Shown piece after piece: positions 49,956 to 61,120 of a stretch of 64,000 nucleotides of DNA. The notes beneath the pieces are model-generated. The model was given only the letters and a program-made list of their open reading frames with translations, was not told the DNA's origin and made no database searches. Each line of letters opens with the position of its first letter. Positions within the stretch are counted from its first letter, which is position 1. This DNA is from Macrotrachela quadricornifera (taxonomy: Eukaryota; Rotifera; Eurotatoria; Philodinida; Philodinidae): contig JAJEKB010021701.1 of NCBI GenBank assembly GCA_022393335.1, forward strand, positions 101,965-165,964, in the 5' to 3' direction. Both the position numbers and the translations under genes were made by a program.

Positions 49956-52590
49956 ATGGATATGGAAACATATGTTCCGGAAGAACATATAATTGAATCT
50001 GAAAAAGAAGAAAATTTAATAAAAAATCAAGATGATGAACAAGATATTGAACTTGTTGATACAACAACAACAACTTATGATCAATTTTTAAAAGCAGAAC
50101 CAATACCAAAACGAAAACATCCACAATCATCACAATTACCTGAAACAATAACAATTCTTAAAGATAATGTAACTAATGGAATTATTTATCTTGTTGGAAC
50201 AGCACATTTTAGGTTAGTTATTTCATTTTTTAAAATTATATTTATTTTATTATTTTAGTGAAAAAAGTCAACGTGAAGTTGCAGAAGTATGTTATATCGT
50301 TTTATTAACAGAAGATCTATAATACTACTAACAATTTTATCAAATTTCAATTTCGATATGTCTAATTCAATAATCCTTGCCTTACCGAAAAACAGTCAGA
50401 TGGAAAAAAACACGCGCTCCATGTAACTTCAGACGACAGACTATAGGCGTGAGCTAGTTTCATTGAAATTTATCAATAGATCAGAATAGTTTATTGTTTC
50501 ATATTCTGATATTTTAAAAATTTAATTGATAGTGAAACTCGTAGAGAATTAAATTAAGTCCACTCTATAATTAATGTAGTTCAACATAGTTTTAAACTTT
50601 TTGACTATTGAAGAATATCAGAATATGTAAAAATGTCTATTTCAATAAGATTTTCTATGTAACGTGTGTCAAAAGAAGAGATTTCAGAAATAGTTATGAT
50701 AAAGCTACGTATAACCAAATAAATGATCCAAAAACTAAACAATAACAAGCATTTAAACATAACTTAATCATGTCTGAAAAATACAATAATCTGATCAAAC
50801 CTTAGGATGCATTCACAATTGGTCAAATACATCATAAAATAATTGGAGAATTATCTAGATGTTTGATTATATCTTAGGTCGTTGAGTAATTTCAGAACTC
50901 AAACGCTGAAGCAGCGATCAGATTCAATACATGCCTATTCAACATTGTAGTTCAAAATAACGGATGACCTATAAATAATTACACCCTTAGTATCTTTTAG
51001 ATTTTCCCTCTACTATCCTTATAATTTAAAGACTTTTTCTTATGAAAAGATAGACTTTAAATTCTCTACAAATCTATCTATATGTAATGCTCAGTGTATG
51101 TCTGTGCGGGGTCAAAGGTCATAAAAGGCTATTATATGGAGATATCCGTAGTTCCTCAAAAACCGTCCTATAGGATACTCATAGGCTCTGTAAGTTGTCA
51201 ACAACAAAAGGTATAAGGCTAGAAGAACTTAAAGTTCCATGGAATATAAAGATATTTTTAAAATAAGAGTATGGGATTGTAAGGATTCGATCTATATATA
51301 TAATATGTTATCGGATAAAAGGTTAAATGTCTGAAGTCATACAGTAAAGAAGACATCAGCCGTGTAGTATGTACGAATTTTCGCTAGTTCATATAAATAT
51401 GGATTTGTAGGGAATTTCAAGCTTTATCTTTTAATAAAAAGGAGTATTGAAAAAGATCTAGTGAAATAAGTCTAATATATAAATTTATTTATTTTTTTAA
51501 AAGATAATTCAAATGACTCAACCAGATGTTGTTATGGTTGAATTATGTCAAAGTCGAGTATGTTTATTTAAAAATGTAAATATTTAATTTTAATTACAAA
51601 TTTTTTAAGGTAAATATTCTTTCATTAGATGAACAAACATTAATGAAAGAAGCATCAGAGATGAATTTACAAAAACTTCGAACGATAATAAAAGCTGTAA
51701 AATAAATATTCTATTTATTAATTTTATTTTATAAATTGTATATATAGAATGGAGTTATTCATGGAATAATTCATGTACTTTTATTAAGTATGACAGCTCA
51801 TTTAACAAAACAATTAGGAATGGCACCTGGTGGTGAATTTCGAACAGCTTTTCGTGAAGTAAAACAAAAAAAAGACAGGATATATTTTATTTTCTATAAT
51901 AAAAATTTTGAATTAGGCTCAAAAAGTTCCTGGATGTAATGTTATACTCGGTGATCGTCCAGTTGGTATAACATTAAAACGAGCTATTAGTTCTTTATCA
52001 ACATGGAAAAAAATTCGTTTAGCTTGGTCTTTATTAACATCAAAAGATAAAATAACGTTTGTTTATTTTCTTTTTTTTTTTTTGTTTAAATTAATTAAAA
52101 TCAAATTGATTTTTAATAGAAATGAAGATGTTGAAAAATGTATGGAACAAGATATGCTTGAAAAATTATTATTAGAAATGAGTGATGAATATCCTGAATT
52201 ATCTCGTGTATTTGTTAATGAACGTGATCAATTTTTATCATATTCATTAAGAAAATGTGCACAAAAAATTCCAATTGAAACAAATGAAAATGGTTTTGTC
52301 CCAGCAACTGTTGTTGGTGTTGTTGGAATTGGTCATGTACAAGGTATTACTAAACAATGGAATCAACCAACAATTGATGATATTCAACATTTAATGACAT
52401 TGTAAATTATTTTTATTAAAAAAAATTTATTTAATCTTTCTCTTTTTTTGTTTTTGTTTTTAGAACCATTGATGGTAAACCAATTAAACGTTCTTCATTT
52501 TCAAACTATGCATCATTATCATTTAAATTGGCATGTATTGGAGCAGTTATTGCTGCTATTGTGCAATTTACTCGTTATCGACTTCGTTGA
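49956..52590 (+). CDS. TraB domain-containing protein (361 aa, eight exons)
   Basis: Exons: 49956-50212, 50259-50286, 51504-51557, 51610-51696, 51748-51858, 51917-52056, 52120-52401, 52464-52590; 1086 nt in phase. An acidic N-terminus precedes a TraB/PrgY-type domain: IYLVGTAHFSEKSQREVAE, QPDVVMVELCQSR, a hydrophobic stretch, NVILGDRPVGITLKRA, NERDQFLSYSL and VGVVGIGHVQGI. These include the conserved GxxH, E, R and GxGH elements. A C-terminal hydrophobic helix (LACIGAVIAAIVQF) with an Arg-rich tail suggests tail anchoring. Animal TRABD proteins are linked to mitochondria; the biochemical role is poorly defined. Exon 2 is only 28 nt. Intron 50287-51503 (1.2 kb) is about 20 times longer than the others. 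Confidence 0.88.
50287..51503 (+). other. Enlarged TraB-gene intron with dispersed repeats
   Basis: It holds a ~64-bp repeat (50392-50455) that recurs at 55543-55605, and at 51411-51450 a copy of the sequence found in the arms of the inverted repeat at 59216-59986. No exon was seen inside. Acquired repeats explain its length. Confidence 0.65.
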
Positions 52591-54143
52591 ATCTTCATTT
52601 TAATCGTTATTCGATTTCATCATTATTTTTCCAATATATTAATAAAGAAAAAAAAAAATAAAGATAAATCTTGTTTTTATTATTCATTTATTTAAATAAA
52701 TTGACACACTTTTATCAATATGTTGAAAGAAATTAAAGAATTTATTTCTTCATTTATTACTTTTTATATTATATGATAAATATTAAAAAAAAGAAACGTT
52801 TTAAAATTGGTAATTTAATCTATTTGATTGTTTATTGAATAATTCGCCAATGCACTTCATAAGTTTTCTAAGAGATTCTCATGATTTCATAGAAAAATAA
52901 TGTTTAATTGCTTTGATTACGGGTCTATTTTCATTTTCAATTTATCAATCTAGGTGGAATTATTCAAAGATTCGAGTAAAACAGAGATGTTCATCGTGTC
53001 TCAAAATCTGTCGTTACCACAACCGCAACGGCACAGCGATGAACATCTCTTGAGTAAAAGTAACTAAGAACGGGTTTCACTTGTTTCAAAAGGATGTCAA
53101 GTACAATTTGACGAGCTCTATCTATTGATATTCTCAGATATTCCACAGATCAAAGTATAGTTTTTAGATTCTCACTAATGTCATCTGTCATTCGAACGAC
53201 TGTAAATGAGGTTGATAATTCCTGAAGCAGTATTCGGTTGGAATCTGCTGGGAATTCAACGGAGGAATTTGGTAACCATATTTATCTTCCAATTTTAACA
53301 GATTTTGGGCATAACTCGAGAAATTCAATTTCTAACGACAAATCATTAAAAACTGCTCGTGCTAATTTTTCTTAATGAAATAGATAAAATAACTTCCATA
53401 TTTAGGAAACATTAAATTAAACCACATATTACTATGAATACGATCGTACTACTCATCCAATAAAGTAAGAAAATGTAATTAACAATAAACCTATGTGCAC
53501 ATTTGACACTAAATAACCATCAATAAAAAAAGCAAACATCTCTATGCATCAGTAACCGCAGCAAAAAATAAAAACAATCTTGAAAATGTTGAACCATTAA
53601 TTGTGAATCTTTCAAATTTGTTTCATCAGTAATTAGCACATTTTTCCGAAGTCATCATGTCATAAACATCCGTTTTAGAATCTAAGATTGAAAGATATAT
53701 ACAACAGACAAATAATATTCAATATTAGATCGAAAAAAAAACAATAATTTCACCACTTGAAGAAATGGCGAAAATTCTAGATAACCTCTCTCAACTGAAT
53801 TAGTATCAAATCATACATATGATTATACTTTCAGAGTTCGACACTATGGAATATGAGAATTTTTTATGGTTCCAAAATTATTTAATAGTTTGATAATCTG
53901 TCAATGTAGCATAAATAATGCCTAAAAATACTATTCAACAGATATTTATACAAACATTATTAGATTTTGGCAAAATGCGATATCTTAGTAAGTTCATAGA
54001 CTAAATTACATGACGCGAACGATATAGATTTTGTTATAAAAAAATTATATATAAAAGTCTCCAGTCAGTATGAAAACAAGTTGATAATTATGGTTTTTAT
54101 TTGTCAATATCATGAGAGAAAAAGTTTATTACTTAGTATAAAA
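52591..54143. other. Intergenic, no gene seen
   Basis: Convergent 3' ends of the TraB and glycosyltransferase-like genes. A poly(A)-like aataaag is near 52640 and a hairpin at 52983-53050. Nothing else was recognised. Confidence 0.45.
52983..53050. repeat. 68-bp hairpin
   Basis: agagatgttcatcg and cgatgaacatctct form a perfect 14-bp stem around ccacaaccgcaacgg-containing loop sequence. A related half-site (ctaccgcgatgaacgtctca) is at about 43420-43440. Confidence 0.7.
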
Positions 54144-55364
54144 TTAAAGTTGATCAATATTATCCAGCAAAGTATTGAATATATTGTTTATATCACCATA
54201 ACAGATTTCATGTATTTGGGCAGTTGTATGTTCACCTAATGCTAAAAGAGCCATTTGTGTTAACGGTGATGGAAAATTCTTTTTCACTTCTTGTTTAATT
54301 TTTTCAAAATCGAAATTTTGATGAAGATTATAATGATGAGGATGATGTGTAATCCATCGACGTATATTGGTCAATTGTTCAATTTCTTTTCCATTAGGTT
54401 CCTCATATTTTTCCAAGAAAAATTCATGACTATTTTCTGTTTTACATTCGAGTTCACCGGTAAAATAACATTCTAATAGATTTGTTAATTGTTGAGCATT
54501 ATGAAATATATGAAAATATTTTCGTCGATCATCTTCTTTATTATATTGTTCAGCTGTTTCGTAAACAAAAATGTATTTCTTGTCTTTAAAATAGAGTGCT
54601 TCAAATGGAATCGATGAATCAGAATCACAAATAAGAACACGAGCATATTCAATTAATTTTAATGTATTTGTTTGTGTATCTGATAAAATATTTTTTGAAT
54701 TAAGAAAATAACGTACATGTTCTTGTTCTAAATCACTTAGACATAATAATGGATTTTCATCATTCTTCATTGGATACGTAAGAGGATGTAATTTTATGAT
54801 ATGTGGAAATGAAAAAGCAAAAATTTCTTGAACAATTTCTCTATTCGATAAGAGACTATATGGAGCCTCCTTTGATGAAAAACTTGGACAAATAAGAATC
54901 TCAAAATTTTTATTCATTTCAATAGATACCAAATGTTTCGTACGCATATAATTAGTAAAAGTAATTGGTATTCGATGAGAATATTCATGAGCACAACTTT
55001 GACATCCATACATACAATGACCTGTTGAATATACATCAATAATGGAGGGTACATATTTTTGTATACTAGAAAAGAAACGATACTGTAATTGTCCAAGTGA
55101 ATAGTTTATTGAAGCAGTAAGAAGAACAACTACTAGATTTTGCTGTTGTTGTTGTACGACAAGCTCTTGAAGAATAGTATCGAGACTGAATTCATGTATA
55201 TATACATTACTTGATTTAGAAAAATAGTCACGGACCAGCTGTTTGGCTGGATTCCATTTATAAATAAAGAGATGTACGTCAGCAAATGAGGCAAATGAAA
55301 AAATCAATTCTACATGAGCATAACCGGTGTGATAAGGTACAAAAAAGATCAGATTGTTTGGCAT
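54144..55364 (-). CDS. Intronless CDP-glycerol/TagF-like transferase (406 aa)
   Basis: Single uninterrupted frame from atgccaaacaat. There is no signal peptide. The N-terminal half has alternating hydrophobic strands (NLIFFVPYHTGYAHVELIF, NLVVVLLTASINY) as in a GT-B fold. The C-terminal half has FEILICPSFSS, IIKLHPLTYP (191-197), LKLIEYARVLICDSDSSIPF and EALYFKDKKYIFVYE. KxHP and the S/D-S-S-x-P/F-E/D segment are the signature of CDP-glycerol glycerophosphotransferase and related wall or capsule transferases in bacteria. The lack of introns, among neighbours with up to twelve exons, makes bacterial origin plausible. The substrate is unknown, and a divergent family is possible. Confidence 0.6.
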   Translation of the reverse strand: MPNNLIFFVPYHTGYAHVELIFSFASFADVHLFIYKWNPAKQLVRDYFSKSSNVYIHEFSLDTILQELVVQQQQQNLVVVLLTASINYSLGQLQYRFFSSIQKYVPSIIDVYSTGHCMYGCQSCAHEYSHRIPITFTNYMRTKHLVSIEMNKNFEILICPSFSSKEAPYSLLSNREIVQEIFAFSFPHIIKLHPLTYPMKNDENPLLCLSDLEQEHVRYFLNSKNILSDTQTNTLKLIEYARVLICDSDSSIPFEALYFKDKKYIFVYETAEQYNKEDDRRKYFHIFHNAQQLTNLLECYFTGELECKTENSHEFFLEKYEEPNGKEIEQLTNIRRWITHHPHHYNLHQNFDFEKIKQEVKKNFPSPLTQMALLALGEHTTAQIHEICYGDINNIFNTLLDNIDQL

Positions 55365-56121
55365 TGCAGTTGGTCTTTTTTCATCCTATATAGAATGAAC
55401 TATAAAACACAAACTTGTTTGATTATTAGTTTAATCTCATATTTATATACTTAAGTACGTCCCGTGTTATAACTCACTTCTACACCCCATCATCTGAACT
55501 TAGACGGAGCGAGTGTTTTCTCAAATCATTGTCTATTTACTAAACAGTAAGATAAAAAAACAGACGCTTCATGTAAGTTTACACGACAAAGCATAGCCAT
55601 GAGCTATAGTACGCGACGTACTTAAGGAACTCTGTTGACTACTTTTTTGATCACGAAAATAAAAATTAATTCATAGAATAGAAAGTTGAAAAATCTTCAC
55701 GTATATGTAAAAGATTCCCATGTAACAATAACAACAAAATTTATTATTTTTTTCTTTTTATTAATAACATTAACTTTTGACGAATAAGTAGGTTTTTTCC
55801 AATTGTATTTACATTGTTCCCACCGTTTGGGTAATTTGCTTCACAAAATGCTTTGTAAAAAAAAAACTATAGAGATCGATTCACTAGTTAAAGGCTGATA
55901 TTATCCAAAAAAACCTATTTCAACTAGCAAACTAGAAATTTTGGTTATGTTTTTACTTGAATACATTGGATATAATTGTAGTTTACTGAATGACTTCACA
56001 TTCTATATGACCGAATTTTTCATTATCAGATAAGTAGTCAAAAATGTATCTATTCTATGAAATATTCAAAAAAAATTGTTTTTCAGTTGGAAAACCTGAT
56101 TCGAACAATTAATCGTTTTTA
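55365..56121. other. Intergenic with one dispersed repeat
   Basis: Promoter side of the transferase gene. A ~63-bp repeat (55543-55605, acagtaagataaaaaaacag ... gagct) matches 50392-50455. No gene seen. Confidence 0.5.
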
Positions 56122-56125
56122 TTAA

Positions 56126-56729
56126 CACATTCACCATGATGTGAGTCACTAGTGGCTCACGCTATATCTTATAAGGAAAATAACAAAAAACAGTTTCTTT
56201 TTCTTCTTTTTTTCCTGTGTAGCGAATGCCGTATATTCCCTGATCCACTTCATCTTGCTCAGTATTCGAATCCTTCATTACATAGCATAATGCTTCTCAT
56301 TGAAACAATCAAGAGAAAATTTTCACTCTTTTCGTTGCTGTCACACTTGCTTCTCTTGATTGTTGATGCAAATGATTCACATTATAACACAATTCATCAT
56401 GAAGTTTCATTTGCTTTTATAATCTCAAGAAGAAGAATCAAAGATAACGTTACAAAAAGAATAGAAGAGAAACAGAATCGAAACTGTATTTCGGTTTTCT
56501 CGTTCCTACTCTGCAATCCATAAGAGAGAGAGAAAAACAAATTTGAGTAGTTATTCTGTTTGGCGTGAAAAAGGATTGTCTATGCAATATTGTAAACAAA
56601 AAAAAAGGCGAAAGAAGTTGTAGCATATACTAAAAAGACCAATTAAGTACCTGTTGTCAAGAGGTGAATGTACACGAAAATGCATCTATAAAAACTATTT
56701 TCGAAGAAAATTGAACCGTGGTGAATGTG
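56126..56729. mobile_element. 604-bp TTAA-flanked element, piggyBac-like
   Basis: TTAA lies at 56122-56125 and 56730-56733. Ends are CACATTCACCATG and the complement of CGTGGTGAATGTG. Near the left end is a palindrome, gtgagtcactagtggctcac. TTAA duplication is the piggyBac hallmark. The 123-codon frame inside (56152-56523) has no transposase motifs. Confidence 0.65.
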
Positions 56730-56733
56730 TTAA

Positions 56734-59215
56734 TTAATCTGCTGTTCATTCTCGTACATACTGTACCAATTATTTAAATACTAAATCAGTCTTCATTGTA
56801 ATGAACATATATATAGTGGTCAAAAGCGAATAAGAAAAAAGCTCAGATAAATATTTTTGGATAAAAATAATGTGATCAAAGTTGCGGGATAATTTCTAAA
56901 TGCCTTACGTTCTAAGAATTTTTCTAGTCCTCAAAAACCTTTTTTCAATCAAATTCTTTTAAATATTTTAGCATTAGACACTGTACTCTTTCTAACAAAA
57001 AAAGGAACAAGTTGATACTACATTCAATAGAAGAATTATGTCAAGAATAAAATTAATGCAAAATTTTTTCTCCCATCCATTAATGACAACATTAAATACA
57101 AACCATCAATGTGTACGCTGAGAAAGTAGAAAAAAAAAGAAATAAAAAAGTCGCACTGGTCTGTATAAATACTATGTATTTTGTATTGCATTATTAATGC
57201 TTCTATAGCTTTGAATTAAATCAACACAAGTCTTCATCTAAGAGTTACTGCACCAATCAAAAACATGATTGTATTATTATAGCATAGGAGAAATGAAAAA
57301 ATGCAACAAATTTGTAAAAGAAAGGATTCTTTTTTTTTCTATACAACCAATTGAAGAGAAATCCCTATAGTAAAATATTTTTAATAATAAATCATTTTAT
57401 TGAATCAAAGAGTCTTTCTCAAAAATGACGATCATCAAGAATTATGTTCGAAATTCAATGACTTATAGGCATTCAAGTGACTTGAATGATAGATAAACTT
57501 TCGAAACAACTATAAGAATGAAAGACGTCTATAGGGTACATTTGTTTTTGTCCTACGTTAGAGCACAGAGCAGAGTAGGACGCTGTACAGGGGCGAAGAG
57601 ATATTGTAATGTTTATATCTAAGTTTCAATGTTGGTTTTTTAATTGTAAAGTAATTCAAGAAATATTCTAGAATTTCCTTGAATTTCTTGAATTGCCAAT
57701 TTCTGGATGGTGGTTGTATCTCACCTAAACGGAAATGATCAAATACTTAACTGGATACTATTGCATAGGATTTTTAGATCTCCGGTTGTCAAAATTGCAG
57801 TATGTTTATGATTGAACCTAACCTTTGACTTTTTTCATTTTTTGTTTCTCGAAAAAGAGACTGAAGACATTTTTGAAATTTTATTTTATCCGATATTTCC
57901 AATTCTTACAACTCAAGCAAGTCAAATTTGGTAATCAGATCTACATGGGATTACTTCAGAATATTTCTTTCTCAATCTACCATCGAGATTGTCATGTTCT
58001 CAACTTGTAAATATCCAAGAAATAAATTAGAAAAAATTAGTATTAAAAAATATTCATTTCATATGCTTTTTGTCAAGTTGTTTATATAGATCCATGTATG
58101 TCGAAAAGAAAACGGTGAATGAACAATTGCTACATAGAACATGACAAATCTAGGATACTCTGTGGAGCTTTTCTCAGTAATATTCTAGATATGGATACTC
58201 ATACAAATACTTGTTCAGTAAATATACTGCTATATAATTAGCTAATGCAGTACCTATATCAATAGTGTTACTGAAAATTTTGTAAATACCTATGCCGAGT
58301 ACCTTGCTAAGGCTTTCTCAGTACATGGACATCCTGAACTCATTAATTTTTCTAAGGTATGTTTTACTTTAATGCAATTAATATTTTGGTCATTAGGATC
58401 TATGGAGCACTTCTAAGGAGGACTTGGTCTTGTATATTCTTTGAAGATTCGTTGCACGAGTCTAGCCACCATAATGAGCATTAATTCATTCAATGCAGTC
58501 AGACAATATTCCTTGTTTCATTTTAATTCAAAACTAAACTGAATACAATAGAAAATTTTTAAATCTAAATTTAATTCTGCCTAAATCCCAGTTTTGCCTG
58601 ACACATATATTTAACTATTTAACTACTATCTATTCAGAAATAAGTGCCAATACGGCTTAGCAAAATATATTGAACGATTTCAAGATAAAACAAAACTTCT
58701 ACTCTTTCTTTGACTTTTCTTGTCTTTTTATACTGGTCAGATGTTCCCTAGAATCAATTATGTAAATATATCTAAACAACTGTATTTTCGTATATGTTTA
58801 AAACATTTATGCACTTTATAGAATCAAATTACAAAAAGAAAAAATCTCTAGGGAATCTGCATGTAGGAACTTTCAGGGAATTAGTTTGGCGACTGCCTGA
58901 GGAGTCTCCAGAGACTCTAAGAGAGAGTCTCAACTAGAGAAATGTCCATCAAGAAGTATTTTAAGAAGTCTGTCAGGAAAATCTCATATGACTGGTGAGC
59001 AAAAAGTTCAAATATTACCATATCACATATTCTTTACTACTATTTGAAACAGACAAAAGCAATGTTGTTGATAATGAGAATGAAAATAAGAAAACATTTT
59101 TCAATGGGCTCGCCTTCCCGCTCAATAGACCACTGTTCAAAATTGTATGAAATAAAACTTCAAGAAATCTACTATCTTGATGGTGAGGGTAAGATTTAAA
59201 TATTTTTTATCTAAT
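56734..59215. other. Intergenic, no gene seen
   Basis: 2.5 kb without a supported gene. About 58270-58358 reads FVNTYAEYLAKAFSVHGHPE before a gtatg, which looks faintly like a decayed exon. Nothing else stood out. Confidence 0.4.
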
Positions 59216-59986
59216 GGATGTCCCTGAAATAATGCGTCTTTTAGTATTTTGAATATTTTACCGCTATTATTCCTTCGATTAAAATATCTTTTTCTATTAA
59301 AAAATAGCGCTTGAAATTCTCTACAAAATCATACATCAATAGGCCTAAAAAGTGCTTTAAATATATTTGAAAAAAGATGAAAATCAAAGACATAGAAAAA
59401 GCTGTAAAATGCAAAGAATTGAGCACCATTAATGGTCGCGCTTTGAATCCCATTTGTTATAAATCTATTGTATTAAAAAAATATATCAAAAGATGCAGCG
59501 TGAAAAGCTCCACAATTTTCAAAGAACAATTGTGAAAAGATGAAATTAACAAAAGAACGTTTCCATTTTATACCGAAAAAATACATAATTTTCTCAAGGA
59601 TAAAATTTGATCATGCAAAAATTTGTATATCTTGGAACCAAGACGTACAACTATAAGACAAGCGATCCCATCTAAATTTTAGGGCTTTTCATGCTGCACC
59701 TTTTCATATAATTTGCTTTTCTAATAGAGCAAAGTAAGTAATTGAAAAATTGAATGCGAAATGTGGCCATTGATGATGCTTAACCCGTCACATTTAACAG
59801 CTTTTTGAATGTCTCTAATTTTCATCTTTTTTTCAAGTATATTTAAAGCAGTTTTTGGACCTAGTGATGTATGGTTTTGTAGAGAATTTCAGGCGCTATC
59901 TTTTAATAAAAAAAGGTGTTTTAATCAAAGGAATAATAGCGGAAACTATGCAAAATACTGAAAGACTCATTATTCCTGGGACACCC
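59216..59986. repeat. Inverted repeat with ~194-bp arms, nested TIR inside
   Basis: The left arm 59216-59409 matches the complement of 59793-59986 with moderate divergence (ccgctattattccttcg against cgaaggaataatagcgg-like). Its sequence ggttttgtagagaatttc recurs alone in the TraB-gene intron. The right arm lies just upstream of the NHL exon. Confidence 0.8.
59480..59730. mobile_element. Copy of the GCAGCGTGAAAAG dispersed element
   Basis: tatcaaaagatgcagcgtga at the left and tcatgctgcaccttttcata at the right form ~40-bp inverted ends, nested within the 59216-59986 repeat. The same end sequence occurs near 14318, 14690, 14905 and 20325. Confidence 0.65.
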
Positions 59987-60206
59987 GTTATTTCAGAAAT
60001 CATTGATATACACATCAGTAAAACATATGATAATAACACTTTTCTTTACAGCAACTTACAATTCTCTCTATTTTTCTCTACCACACCGAATGAAGTGAAA
60101 AATTATATCATAGAAAATTTTCTTCTCTGCACCTCAACTCTTTTCTCACAATTCAAAGAGAATGAAAGGTTTATTTTGATGATGATATGTTTTTTCTTTC
60201 TTTTAG

Positions 60207-61120
60207 CACCACGTCGTGCTAATTTGATAAATATACCTGCAGACGCTAAGTGGAACAAAAATAGTCAAATAGTAGCAGGGCAAAATCCAACACTCTCTAA
60301 CCCCTGGGGTTTATATGTGGATGATGAACAAACAATTTATGTCGCTGATCGTGGAAATCACCGTATTGTCGCATGGGAATCAGGTAAAACAACCGGACAA
60401 GTAGTGGCAGGTGGACATGGACAGGGAAGTGGTGCCCATCAATTGAATTATCCAACAGATGTGATCGTGGTTAAAGAGACAGATAGTCTTATTATTTGTG
60501 ATTATGGGAATAAGAGAGTAGTTCGATGGCCTCATCAAAATGGAACAAGTGGAGAAATAATTATTACGAATATCGCTTGTGTAGGTTTGATAATAGATGA
60601 CAATGGATTTCTCTATGTCACTGATAATAACAAACATGAAGTAAGAAGATATCGAATGGGTAAATCCCAAGGAATAGTAGTAGCAGGTGGAAATGGAAAA
60701 GGAAATCGCCTTGATCAGCTCGATGAACCCCGCTACATATTCGTCGATCGAGAACATTCGGTATTCGTGTCTGATAATAATAATCACCGTGTGGTGAAAT
60801 GGATCGAAGGTGCAAAAGAAGGTATTGTTGTTGCTGATGGACAAGGACAAGGAAATAGTTTGACACAATTGTATTATCCTGTAGGAGTTCTAGTTGATCA
60901 ATTGGGTACTGTTTATATAGCTGACAGTCATAATCATCGAATTGTACGTTGGTCTAAAGAAGCACAACAAGGAAATGTTATTGTTGGTGGAAATGGTCAA
61001 GGAGCACAAACAAATCAATTTCATTGGCCTGTGGATTTGTCATTTGATCAACAAGGTAATCTTTATGTTGTTGATTATAATAACAAACGAGTGCAACGGT
61101 TTAATATTGAAATACCATGA
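60207..61120 (+). CDS. NHL-repeat six-blade propeller protein (3' exon)
   Basis: From a ctttcttttag acceptor (60206) to tga 61120. Six NHL repeats are visible: LSNPWGLYVDDEQTIYVADR, LNYPTDVIVVKETDSLIICD, ACVGLIIDDNGFLYVTDNN, LDEPRYIFVDREHSVFVSDN, LYYPVGVLVDQLGTVYIADS and FHWPVDLSFDQQGNLYVVDY, each followed by NHRIVRW-like residues and a GGNGQG turn. They make a complete beta-propeller, usually a protein-binding scaffold. The frame stays open upstream to 59855, through the arm of the inverted repeat, but the acceptor suggests that upstream part is intron or transposon. The true N-terminal exon was not found. Confidence 0.8.

Noticed and set aside
56152..56523. 123-codon ORF inside the TTAA element
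   Set aside because: Lacks transposase motifs and is low in complexity; likely chance.
60380..60868. 162-codon minus-strand ORF opposite the NHL exon
   Set aside because: Antisense shadow of the repeated NHL codons.
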